A DNA stretch of 64,000 bases. Source: Xiphophorus maculatus. Taxonomy: Eukaryota; Chordata; Actinopteri; Cyprinodontiformes; Poeciliidae. Location of the stretch: the NCBI RefSeq assembly GCF_002775205.1, contig NC_036453.1:4615103-4679102 (forward strand), given 5' to 3'. A program made the translations under genes and the position numbers. The notes under the pieces are model-generated. The model was not told where the DNA came from and did not search any database. It worked only from the letters and a program-made list of their open reading frames with translations. This document shows positions 10,401 through 49,650 of the stretch, in pieces. Position 1 is the stretch's first letter, and each line of letters begins with the position of its first letter.

Positions 10401-11569
10401 TACACTGCAAACACGAAATCTTACCAAGTAGTTTTGATTTAGTTTCTAGTGCAAATATTTTAGTACACTGGAAATAAGGCAAAACTAACTTACTAGTAAC
10501 TTGTCAGCAAAAAATACTTTTTTTAAGTCAATAATTTATTAATATTGATGAAAAATTGCTGATTATTACGGAAATAATCTGTCATTGGAACAAGTCATCC
10601 ATTATTTAACAGGATTTTCCTTCCAGGTTTGCGAGAAGCGCTGGTGATTTCCTCCAGCAGTCATTGAGTGAAAGGTTTGGTAGAACAATACATTTTTCCA
10701 TATTATAAGGAAAAATGTAATCCACTAGCAGATTATTTCACTTATAACTAGTTCATTTTCATCAATATTAACGAGTTATTAATTGAAAACAAGCTCCTGT
10801 TTCTTGCTGAAAAACTACTTGTAAGTTTGTTTTGCCGTATTTCAAGTGTACTAAGATATTTGTACTAGGAACTAAACAAAAATACTTTGTAAGAATGTGC
10901 TTTTGAAGTGTAAACTGGGAATAAATATTCTTAAGTTATCTACGTCAAGCCAGAGGTTTTTCCAAGGGTTCTGAAATTCATTAAATATTTTGTAAGAGAC
11001 AAGCTTTTAGTTGTTTTTTCTTTCCCTGCTGCTTTGACTTAGTACTCAACTTGACCTTGCTCTCTAGGTCATACTCAGAATACTACCAGCAAATGCATCA
11101 GTACCAACAGTATCAGCAGTACCAGCAACAGTACCAGTACCTCCAATACGCTTACACCAATCCTCCTCCACCACCACCTCCTCCACCGGGCAGCGCTCAG
11201 ACACAAACCCCTCCCACTACCACCCCTGCACCGCCAGGGACTTACACGGCACCGCCAACTTACGCTTCGACAGACGCCTATGCAGCCCCAGGAACATACA
11301 GCGCTTCAGGAGGTTACGACGCGTCGTCGGGGACCTACGACACTTCATCTGGGAATTACAATGCTTCTTCAGGAAGCTACGACGCCTCGGCAGGATATGA
11401 CACGTCTGGAGGCTACGGTGCATCGGGAGCATATGATTCATCTGGAGCTTACCCAGCAACGGCAAACTACTCCACATCCACACCGTATGAGCAGACACCC
11501 GCACACGGGCAACCCACGCCCCAGCGTCACGATTACCCTTACCACACGCCAGAACCCCCTTACCGATAG
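7422..11569 (+). CDS. rbm14: RNA-binding protein 14-like (two RRMs, prion-like tail)
   Basis: Coding exons: 7422-7582, 8823-9007, 9112-9294, 9392-9501, 9652-9921, 10023-10258, 10627-10674 and 11068-11569; frames join to 564 residues. RRM1 has RNP2 LFVGNL (8-13) and RNP1 RQYAFVTL (39-46); RRM2 has VFVGNI (84-89) and VGYAFVHM (122-129). Then come a Gly-rich linker, an alanine run (about 199-207), the block VQQSVHNSFYN typical of teleost RBM14, and ERDRSPIR as in RBM14. The last exon has Gln/Tyr repeats, a nine-proline run and a Y-[DNG]-x-S tail (YDASSG, YDTSSG, YNASSG). RBM14 (COAA) is a nuclear coactivator, splicing factor and paraspeckle protein whose Tyr-rich region phase-separates. Here the mammalian YxAQ repeats are replaced by YDxSxG repeats. 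The first ATG of exon 2 (7403) opens only a three-codon uORF; 7422 is in frame with RRM1. A tandem donor at 9008/9014 could add two residues. Confidence 0.9.
10403..10910. mobile_element. Fold-back MITE with long inverted arms in rbm14
   Basis: The left arm (10403-about 10583) and the right arm (about 10722-10910) are inverted copies over roughly 180 bases with some mismatches and small indels. The ends read CACTGCAAACACGAAATCTT on the left and, reverse-complemented, CACTTCAAAAGCACATTCTT on the right. TA dinucleotides sit just outside both ends, as expected for a Tc1/mariner-type target duplication. The central 120-140 bases are unrelated to the arms and contain the probable exon at 10627-10674. 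Confidence 0.85.
10627..10674 (+). other. rbm14: Probable 48-base rbm14 cassette exon inside the MITE
   Basis: A pyrimidine-rich acceptor (TTTTCCTTCCAG) and a weak donor (AAAG|GTTTGG) bound 48 open bases in the correct phase (2 to 2), encoding FARSAGDFLQQSLSE plus split codons. Skipping it leaves the frame intact. Whether it is an ancestral exon or an exonised piece is unknown. Confidence 0.55.
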
Positions 11570-14500
11570 TCCCACCCCTCCCCAACACACTCCATACACA
11601 CTGCCAATGTGTGTGCTCACGTATATGTATTTACATGAGGGACAGTTTAAAAGGAAACTCGGAACAGGAAGCCAGGTTGTATTCGAATGTGCTTTGCATC
11701 TTAAGCATCGTTTTTCCCATTATCGACCAGTTAGCAAGAAGATCTTTAAACACGTGGAGATAATTCGGCAATATTGGTCAGCTTTCAAAGTTTCTTGTTA
11801 GATGTTGTGGCAGAACTGGTTCCTAGTTGACTGTTGCCGGGGACAAGGTTAGGTTGGAGGATGAAGTTTAGCATTTTTACTTTGTTGCTGGATCAAGGCC
11901 CCTTTTATACTTTTCATAGTTTCTTTTCCACAGACTTGTTTTGCTTAAATGTTACTCTGTGGTTTCCTGAGGGGATCCAGAATGTTGCATTTTTCCTCAA
12001 TTACTTTGCTGAACAATTTATTAAATTGCCAGGGGAAGCTAAAAATTTCAGTCGGTCAACAACGATCAATAAAATGTCAAATATTTTCTGAATACTTGTA
12101 CAAGAACTGTTTTCTAGCAGTTCCTAAAGATTTATTGTCAGGGTTTTATTCCAGAAAACTGTTCTAGTGTTGTGTGAGTGGTGGGTGACCTGAGCCCAAA
12201 CCTTTGCAGAGTGTTTAGCAATCCTTGGATTAACTGAGTTTTAAGGCGTTCTTTTTCTGTTTATTCAGATGACGATTGCTGCAGTTAATACTTCTGAGTA
12301 GAGATGACCAGTTAATCAACCCCAAATTAGAATCAGTCAGGAGTTTTTGTCTTGTGACAGACAGGTCAGTTATCAAAAGTAAAAAAAAAAATTCACCCAA
12401 AGTTATTAAATACATTAAAACTTAAAATCCCCATTTACAGTCCATAAATCAACCGATGACATCTACTTTAATGCCCTCGGTCAGCTGAATGAAGATAAAA
12501 TGGTTAGGGATTGTGCTTTAGTGTTTTTAATGAATTTATTTTTTGTATATTCATAACTACTACCTCTGTCAGATCCCTGGAGCACAAATTTTCTCCTTTG
12601 TGTTGTACATCTCAGAATAAAAAATGTGAATCAGCAGGTCAGAACGTATATTATAAAATTGGTGTTTAATATGAAAAGCTTGATGTTTTTCTAGCTGCAA
12701 ATAATAGGAATTAAATGATTTGAGAGGTAAATCTGACTTTTTGTTTTTTTACAGAGAAAAATCAAGGTGATACAGCTCACCATGTAGCTCTATGAAAAGA
12801 AAAATTGGCTGATGACAATTAGATTCTGAGTTTTGCTTAATGAGCATTCATTGAAAATATACTGATATAATATTTTGGCTTAATCCGCTGTTAGTTTGAT
12901 GTTGCACAGAAGGACTTGTTTGAATTGAAGTGCTTGCGTATCAATCGGATCCCGTCAGCTGTCCCAGTATGAAAAAGGGATTTGTGAAAATGAAAAATTT
13001 AGTAAAACTTTAAATAGGTTGGTTAATTTGAACTTGTTTTCCTAAGGTGTTTACTTATTTTCCTTATACAAGACTGAAGTTTGGTTGTAGTAAAAACTAA
13101 AGAGAATGAATTTCATTGCAACTTGGATAACAAATTAGAAATGGGAAGCTGCTCATTTCTGCTCCTTGGCTGACCTTGTAACTTCACAGTTTTGATCACT
13201 GGAGTGTTTTGGGCAGAAAATGGTGCCATCTGCCACAGGATGTTTGACTTTGTCTTTCATTTTGTGCCCACCAAAAGGGGGCACTTGCACCCACTTTGGC
13301 AACTGATTTTTTTTTAAAGTAAATTTCAAAATTCTGCTAACAAAATGTGTTTATAATATGACTTCATTAAAAATAATCTACCTAAAAATAATAACTAAAC
13401 CACTTAGTTTGATCAGGGGTCATTTAAATAATAAATTGGTCAAACTGCAGACCAGAACCAAAATAAATAGATGTATGTTGTAACACACAGTTTTTAGATA
13501 TTAACATTCAGTTTAATTCAATCACACAGGCATATTTTGACTATCAGAACGTACTTAAAAAGTGGGGAATGAATTGGTCTTTTGATTGGTTGATTATTTT
13601 TCTTCACTAGACTGTTTACTTGTACAATAGGGTCTGGTATTTTAGCTACTAAAGCATCAAATCAGAATCTTTGGATTCCATTCAGAATTCACTTTCATTC
13701 TTTAGTGAAAATAGATTCAATACATTCACATCATTGCATAATTTTAGACTAAGGTTTTTTGTTGTGTACATATTTGAATTTGCAAAAGCCAGGAGTAACA
13801 TCATTGAGCAAACAGTTATTTAAATTTTTATCAGTATCTGCTGTTCTTTTGTTTTTCTCCTGTTGTCAGGTTCCCCTCCATTATAGAAAACATCAGACCT
13901 ATAAGGGAAATGTACACTTTGGTGCGTATGTATTGTAGTGGTTTGAAGTTGAGATTGCAAAAATTGTTTACTACAGTCATCCTTTGAAAGAGATGTAGGA
14001 TTATTTCTTCCGTTACATCTTGTGGTTTTATTCGGGTGTTGACCGAATAAAATGGAAATGAGGTGATGTAGAAGTTGTTTCTGGATTGCTCCAGCGGCAG
14101 TGTGAAGGGCAGATTATTTTTTTCTCTCGGCCAATTTCAACAGAGCACACCTTTTTATTTTAAGTCAAAACAAGGATTTGGTTTTTTTTTCCTGGAATCC
14201 CTATCACAGTTAAATAACAGCTTTACTCAGCGCTTAAATCAAAATGGATTTTTTTTCTTTTCTTTAACACATCAAAAACAGACCAAACATGCTAATTTAC
14301 CGTGGTCTCACAGTATCCATCTCGTTTTTCATGGGACACCTGAACTGACAGTTTTAGGTTCAAATGACACATAGCAACTCAACATTTCCACATTATTCCA
14401 CCTTCTCCATGTGAACTGTTAGTTGCATGCATTGTTGTTGCTGCTGCTCCAGCCACCTTCTTCCTCTTGCTGATTATTGCAGCTAGAGTGGGAGGGAGCC

Positions 14501-15310
14501 AAACTGAGCCCTTGCCCTGGACGTACGCCGCACGCAGCTGTAGAGTGGGATGGGGGAAACAGCAGCGTTAGGCCTGAAACTGCTGTGGACGATGGGGGTG
14601 TCCCCCCACTAAAGGTAAACACTCAGACCACACACTCCTGCCCCGGCCCGAAACACGTGAACACACTCACAAGCACATATTTTTTGACTTAACAGCATCA
14701 GCTATGTCCATGCTCACTATTCCTTTTTTCCTGTCTTTGGGATTTTAATTTGTCAGGATACCTGGAAAAAATTTCCCCTGTCTTTTTTTTTTTTTTTTTA
14801 ATGGGAGAGAATCTTTTTTTTTCTCCTCTGGTTTTCCGGCTAAGATTTCTTCAAGCATACTGAGCGATACATTCCTGTTTCTGACTTGAAAAGTCACATA
14901 ATTCTTTGAGGACATTTATACCACCTTTATATTTAATCTGACCGTTTTCAGCTGCCATTTTGTTTTTATTGCTACCTGCCACTTAAAGAATACCAGGCAA
15001 TCACAACCAGAACCAGATTTTGGACATTTCAGTGGGATGGGATGTTTTAGGTTTTATAAATGTGACCCGGCGGCCACTTTGGGGTTAAGTGCCTTGATGA
15101 AGAGCCCTCCTTTTCAGAGTTGAATAACCTGGCTCAGGATCAGTTGCTGGTTCGACGCTAGACTCCCCATCTCCTAAAAACAATTTTTTTTGATGCCACT
15201 TTCAACCTGTAAGAATGACAATGAACACGAATTCTACCATGTTGTTTTAAATTACATTTTGTCCTTTTTGTTCTTTGAAATGTTTCATTATCAATAAATG
15301 GATTTCAACC
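11570..15310 (+). other. rbm14: rbm14 3' UTR and downstream sequence
   Basis: No ORF of interest lies here. AATAAA signals at 12068-12073, 12616-12621 and 15293-15298 are candidate 3' ends; the last is followed by a T/GT-rich stretch. A small hairpin of CCC/GGG type occurs at about 13267-13285. The region may be one long 3' UTR or a 0.5-1 kb UTR plus spacer. Confidence 0.5.
15293..15298 (+). terminator. rbm14: Distal rbm14 poly(A) signal AATAAA
   Basis: AATAAA followed by GT-rich sequence (TTTTTGTGTGTATATTTG). It is the last plus-strand signal before the opposing picalm signal 94 bases on. Confidence 0.5.
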
Positions 15311-15391
15311 AAACTGTATTATTTTTGTGTGTATATTTGTAAAGATTGTGCTTTGACAGGAATAACTCAGAGATGAACATCAGATGATGTT

Positions 15392-15397
15392 TTTATT
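15392..15397 (-). terminator. picalm: Distal picalm poly(A) signal (minus-strand AATAAA)
   Basis: Plus-strand TTTATT reads AATAAA on the minus strand. It would end a picalm 3' UTR of about 4.9 kb. Further minus-strand signals occur near 15985-16005 and 16160. Confidence 0.4.
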
Positions 15398-16029
15398 AAA
15401 TTTTCTTCCAAAAAAAAACATTTATCTATCTCTTTTTAGATTAAAAAAAATAAGAATCCAAACCTGATGGTAATCTGATCGCTTTAATACTAAAAAAAAA
15501 AGAAATAGCTGGAAGAAATTTAAATGAGAACCTACTCCCTGCAAGGAAGAGTTTGTCATAGACACTGCTGAGTTTCATGCGCTCAACAACAATGAACAGC
15601 TAATGGACACAAGGGGGCCGAATGAGTGTATTGAATGCAGTATAAACAAATGGTATGCTGAGGTAATAAGATGAGTAATAAGATGCATGTAAGTTAACAT
15701 ATAAAACCGATACAGAATGGGGCATCTACTCGGCAACATGAAAATGCAGCAGTTTCCAATAAAAGCAAGTCAGGCATCCAGCAGCCAGACAAATAGGAAA
15801 ATCTGAAGTTATTTGCCTTTTATACAAATGATGTACAGTTTTTGTCAAGTGGAAATATTCCTTTGGGACTTTTTAAAAATACTATCAACTAGGGTTGTGT
15901 AGTCATCTGTTGCATATTGATAAAATTACATTTTATAATTTTTTACAAGGCAAAATAATGTAATTGCTCAAAAAAAATGAAAGTATTTTTATTGATTTGG
16001 TATTTTATTATGCTCACCTTTAGTTGAGC

Positions 16030-16125
16030 TCCTTTGACAGGAACTATTAATTATTTTGAGAGGCCCAGCCAAAGTCCTGACTTGAAGTTGAAACAATTTG
16101 TAGAGGGGCTTTACGATAAGTTTAT
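16030..16125 (+). repeat. Left copy of a Tc1-transposase-like direct repeat
   Basis: Contains GGCCCAGCCAAAGTCCTGAC, the Tc1 coding motif for WPSQSPD. A diverged direct copy lies at 16815-16935, on the other side of the element at 16150-16716. Confidence 0.6.
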
Positions 16126-16149
16126 CCAACATCACTGGATCTTATATAT

Positions 16150-16716
16150 GCTATGGCCACTTTATTAGGTACATTTGTTCGATGAAATGTTTTCAAAACA
16201 AGCGAGTTAATTGCAGGGCAGCAACTCAGCATATTTATGCATCTAGACATCTGAAGTGATTTGTTGAAGAAGAAAAGGGGTAAAAATTGGCTTTGAGTTT
16301 GGCATAATAGTTGGTGCCAGGTTGGGTTCCTGAGTATTTCAGGAAGTGCTGATCCTGGAATTTTCATGCACAACCCTTTCTTTGGTTAAAAACAAAAATA
16401 TCCATCATGAGTTGCGATTGGACACAAAAAAGACTTTGCGATGTCTTGAGATGAAGGGATTGACCGGTTTAAGGTGTTAGAAAGGCAAAAATAATTCAAA
16501 TAGCTGCCTGTTGTAACACCGGCATACAGAATATCATCTCTGAACTTCAATGTAAAGAGTCACAGTAGCAGAAGACCACTTCTGTCAGCTGAGAACAGAA
16601 AAGCTGAAGCTACAATGAGGCACATTTTTGCCAAAAAGTGTTAAATTGATAGTTCTGAATGTTTCTAGGGTGTTCAACATTCTACTAGTACGTTGTACCT
16701 AATAAAGTGGCTGGTG
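16150..16716. mobile_element. Internally deleted Tc1/mariner-type element
   Basis: Inverted ends GGCCACTTTATTAGGTACA (from 16155) and TGTACCTAATAAAGTGGC (to 16711) are a well-known vertebrate DNA-transposon terminus. Internal pieces (CCTGAGTATTTCAGGAAGTG; CAGCTGAGAACAGAAAAGCT) match the N-terminal transposase coding region of that family, but most of the gene is gone. Confidence 0.85.
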
Positions 16717-16814
16717 TGTGGTTTTCATTAGCATTTGATTTTGTTCATCTGTAGTTATCCCCAAGATTACCTATACCCCTTGCAGGTTTTCAAGTAATCT
16801 TAATTTTGACAACA

Positions 16815-16935
16815 CATCTCCTCTGACTGAAAATACTAATCATTTTGAGTGGCCCAGTCAAAGTTCTGACTTGAATTTGAAACTATCTGAAGAGTAAAGT
16901 AGGGTAAAGATGCACTCCAAGATAAATTGATTAAT
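16815..16935 (+). repeat. Right copy of the Tc1-transposase-like direct repeat
   Basis: Contains GGCCCAGTCAAAGTTCTGAC. By eye it matches 16030-16125 at roughly three quarters of positions. Confidence 0.6.
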
Positions 16936-19900
16936 AAAAAAACAAAACCCTGAATTGTCCAAAAGTTGGCCATCAATCTTTTAAGAGATATGTTATTTCC
17001 TATAGCTACAAAAATGTCTTGACTGAACAAAAGCCATGTCAAACTTAGTTAATGCAATTTTCCTGATTTGCTTTGTCTTCATTGTTAAAAGCAAACTGAA
17101 AGCTTCCAGTGAAGGATTTCTGGAAACCACTGCATTGTGGAAGATGACTGGGATTTTGGTATTTAATGGTAGACAGGACGACACCCAAACACTTTGAAAC
17201 ACCACACAACGTGAACCAGACCAAACACGTGTTACAGTACTTTGAACCACAAACCTCCCAAGATACTGCTGGCTTGACATGAAAAAGGAGCGAGCATTCA
17301 AACACACGTATTGAAAATAGCAACGCTTTAATAAAGAGCAATTTTTACAAGACTGCAATGTCTAGCTAGTTAGGTGGTAACCGGCATTGACATCCATGGC
17401 GTTTTAGAGATGCGGTTGTGGTAACTTGGTTTGAAGTTTGATGGGTTACTTGCAAGTTGCATTGATCCATGCGAGGCAACCTTCAAACAGTTACAGACCC
17501 TACATCGTAAAACAGCTGATGATGAATGTCAAGAGGTAAGTTTAAAAAAAAAGAAGTCTCAATGAGGAAGTTCATTTTCCAAACACACCGGTAAGAGTGA
17601 GTTCACACTATGGTCATGCTTTTACCGGGCACACAAGCCAATAAAAAGACGACACATAATCATGCAAAAGAGACAGTTTCGTTTGTCTTTAGAAAATAAA
17701 AGAACCAAACCAAAAAAAAAATCCTTGGAGTTCTGATATCATCCATCCTTAGTGACCTTGGATAAGAAGCTGCGCTTTGATGATGACTTTGGTGCAAAAA
17801 ATGTTCCTGTTTCAAAGAGGACAGACCCCGTCCTGTCCTCTTTTTTTCAATGAAGACACTCTTGGTATTGACCAGTTGTGATAGTTTACCCCTGACCCCT
17901 CCCACCCACCCTCTTCCACCTTGAGATGGACACAAAGAGCACAAACATCGACCCAAGCCCATCCCTGGATGATGACACCTTCAAAAATACAACCATTCAA
18001 ACACTGATACAGCAATAAATTGTCCAACATACAGTAAGTCATCCAATGGGGGCTTTGATCACGTTCACAGAGAGAGCACGGCTAAAAACACATGAACAGC
18101 ATTACCTATATACAGTGGGGACACGGTAACAGTCAGATCCCAGGGTGGGTTGAGTTGTGGAGCTGAATAACTCATTGAATAAAGCTTTCAGCTGAAGAAG
18201 GACAAACCACTGGAACAAGAATGATGGAGAAGTGTAACAACAGCTGAACTCGTCAAATAGGTGAAACCTCACAACATATGCCTGCTTGGTGATGATTTCT
18301 AACACAAGTCTCTGCTGGTAGTAGAGCCTTAGGTGCAGGGAGCCTGGTATCGGTTGATTTTTAACCTTTAATCACAGTACACTAACGTACTTTTGGTCTT
18401 CTCTGAAGATTTGGTTAGAAATAACCCGCCGTCTGAAGAGTTCAGTTTGACTGAACTCAGCAGGCAAACAATCCACCTACAGCTGATGTGTTGTACAGAC
18501 TCAGACACTGTCACAAGAACACTCAATTCTAAGTTAGTACACACTACCATCTCACTAGACCCTCCATCTCTAACCGAGGAACATGACCCTGTTAATCTCT
18601 ATGCGAAGGCATGTGCACACAAACACACAAAGTACATGTACATAGAACAGACAGAATCAATAGAAAACGACTTCACCCCCAATCGATTATTGCCCCTTTT
18701 CACTGTACATCCCAGCAATGATTTTAAGGTTTTTGTGCAGCAGAGCATTGTTCCTTCTTCGAAGGTTTGTGCTATAAATATATGTATATATATATCATCA
18801 GACTGTGTCTGTCTTGACCTTGGATCTGCCAGAAAATCCACATTAGCATTTAATGCCTCATTAAGGCTCCTCGTCTCAGCTGTCTGGATTGATCTGTGCG
18901 CCATCACTGCAGGCGTTAGCAGGGTTGTGATCAGAAGACATCACCCTCGGCCGCTTTCGGATGGTTGGGTGTTCACTGGACTTTTCGCAACAACCTTAAG
19001 CTGTCCTGTTTGTATACGATAAGACTTCATGAACCCAAGTCTTCTCAGTAAAGGTTGCACAAAGACAGAAGTGCTTGCTCCAAATCCAGTTTTTCTGAGG
19101 TGAACAAGACTTAAAATGTAACTAATTTAGGAGAGAGAGAAAATTAAACAATTTCTGACTGGTTAGACTGAAAATCCCCTTCTATGTTTCACTATTAGAG
19201 CAGTACAGGTATACAAGAGAAGGTTAAAAAACAAGCAGGAAAAATAAAAAAAAATATTCTATACAGAGAAAACATGGACAAACAAATTACAGTGTTGAAG
19301 AAAGCTCCTAAATAGACTAAAGTTGTGAAAAAAGACAGTTAATGAGGTTTCACAATATCACACAGTTGCAGAAGGGGAAACAAAGAAGGAAACATTGTGT
19401 ACAGTAAGTCCCCAAGAAGCAAAGTTAGTATGAGAGGTTTGTTTACATCCAAATGCAATAGCTGGGTCTGGCTCAGTGCTTTCATCGGTTAGTTCCAGTG
19501 CAGTAACACATTGGCACCCAGCAACATAGTCATGACATCAGGTACCAAAAGATAATTTACACACACACACACAAAGTTCAAACTCTAAAGAGCTACATCC
19601 ATTTACAACCACACAGGCATACCCAAAGAAATCATTGTTTTACGCATTTAAGAACAAATGATCAAAGATGCTGCTCACTGAAATGCAGAAAAAAAGCTAA
19701 CACCCACAAGCATTCAAATCACTTGTGACTTCAAATGATGGTGACAAGCAATCAGGAACCAATCTTAACAAGATGCTAGAATCATCTACGCAGAAACACA
19801 CCCTTGGCAAAAGTTCACATTGAGTAAAGTGCCAGCAAATGATCGAATCAGAGAAAGAGATGTTTGCCCTCCAAGTTTGACTCAGATGTTGGATAGGGAG

Positions 19901-20323
19901 AGATGTGGGTAAGTTTTCATACTGGTTATTAACCGGAGGGGTGGCTCAGGAGAAGGTGAAGAACCTCCGTATAGCTGTCAGTCTCTGCTATGTCAGCATA
20001 GGCTGTGATTGCCATTAGAAGAGGCCAAACAAAGATAAGCTGGGCTGAACCGATGAGGAGGCTCCGATGCTCCAGGGTTATACTGGGTTAAAGACAGACA
20101 AATCAGTAGCCACATGGAGAATAGAGGGTGAAGTGACAATAAATTGACATCAGCATTTCATCTTCTATTAATCCTCTGCTCCGGTCCTCCAATCCCCTCG
20201 CCGTTCTTTCTTCCTCCTGCACTGGATTTGGTTCTGTATTTGTGTTTGCCATCAGCTCTTTCTTTTCCATCTTTCTCTTGCCTCTTCTCTTTCAGCTTTG
20301 CTGCTATGGTTACAACATCATCT

Positions 20324-48949
<28,626 letters not shown>

Positions 48950-49650
48950 GTTACAGTGGAGGAGGAGGAGGAAGAGGAGGAGGAAGAAGAGGAGGTGGCG
49001 GAGGAGGTGGTGGTGGTGTTGGTGGTGGTGATGGTCGAGTCCGGGTGGGGGGAGCTGGGGAGGATGATCAAAATGTCTTTAGTGGTAGGGAGGAGGGTAG
49101 TGCCCTCTGTGAGAGTCAGGAGGAAGGGGAGGAGGAGGATGAGGAGGAGGAGGAGGAGGAGAGAAGCAGCAGAGTACACCGACGAGGATCCGGTGGGAGA
49201 ATTCATGCGGCGGCCAAAAAAATCATGTAAAAAATGACAGAGGACAGTCACATTCAGGCAAAACGACGAATGTAGGTAGAAATCTGCATAAAGAGCTTGC
49301 TGGCATGCAGTGTAGCCAGTGCACAGTGAGCGATCCCTGAAATAGATGCTGCCCAAAGGCTGGGATGCCGGTGGCAGGGTGCGTCCGTGCCAACGCCGAA
49401 TCCGAAATGTCCCTAATCTAAAAACGGACGGTGATTAGTAGTAAAATCTGCGTGGCATCCACTGTGAGCGACGAAACGACACGAAACAGCATTGTCCTTT
49501 CCTTCCCAGCAGTCTCCCTCTTCTTGACCCGGTTTCTCCTCCAGAATCAAAGCGATCCGAGCGCAAACACCTCTCTGATCCCCACAGCACCCCGCGCCGG
49601 CTGCACCAACCTCAGTCTCTTTCAGTCTGCGCACTGAAAAAAGGGGAGTA
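48950..49650 (-). promoter_or_regulatory. picalm: picalm 5' UTR and promoter region
   Basis: Upstream of the picalm ATG the transcript strand carries long CCT/CTT polypyrimidine tracts (48956-49030 and 49115-49165), then a CpG-containing region to about 49640. There is no clear TATA box. The mirror-type purine tracts could form H-DNA. Confidence 0.5.

Larger units (their letters stand above)
15398..20323 (-). other. picalm: picalm 3' UTR / 3' flank
   Basis: Between the picalm stop codon and the rbm14 3' end I see no coding exon. The segment 17300-20000 is relatively free of recognisable repeats and may be real 3' UTR; 16030-16940 is transposon-derived. A 209-codon open stretch on the plus strand (18393-19022) begins with TTG and has no family similarity. 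Confidence 0.45.

Noticed and set aside
11217-11801. Overlapping open frames on both strands across the last rbm14 exon
   Set aside because: Shadows of the repetitive Tyr/Ser/Gly coding exon; the frame that continues from RRM exons is the real one.
15140-15175. GGTTCGA-like string suggesting a tRNA B box
   Set aside because: No A box or cloverleaf could be formed around it.
18393-19022. 209-codon open frame on the plus strand opposite the picalm 3' UTR
   Set aside because: It begins with TTG, has no family similarity, no splice context and mixed composition; most likely a chance open frame.
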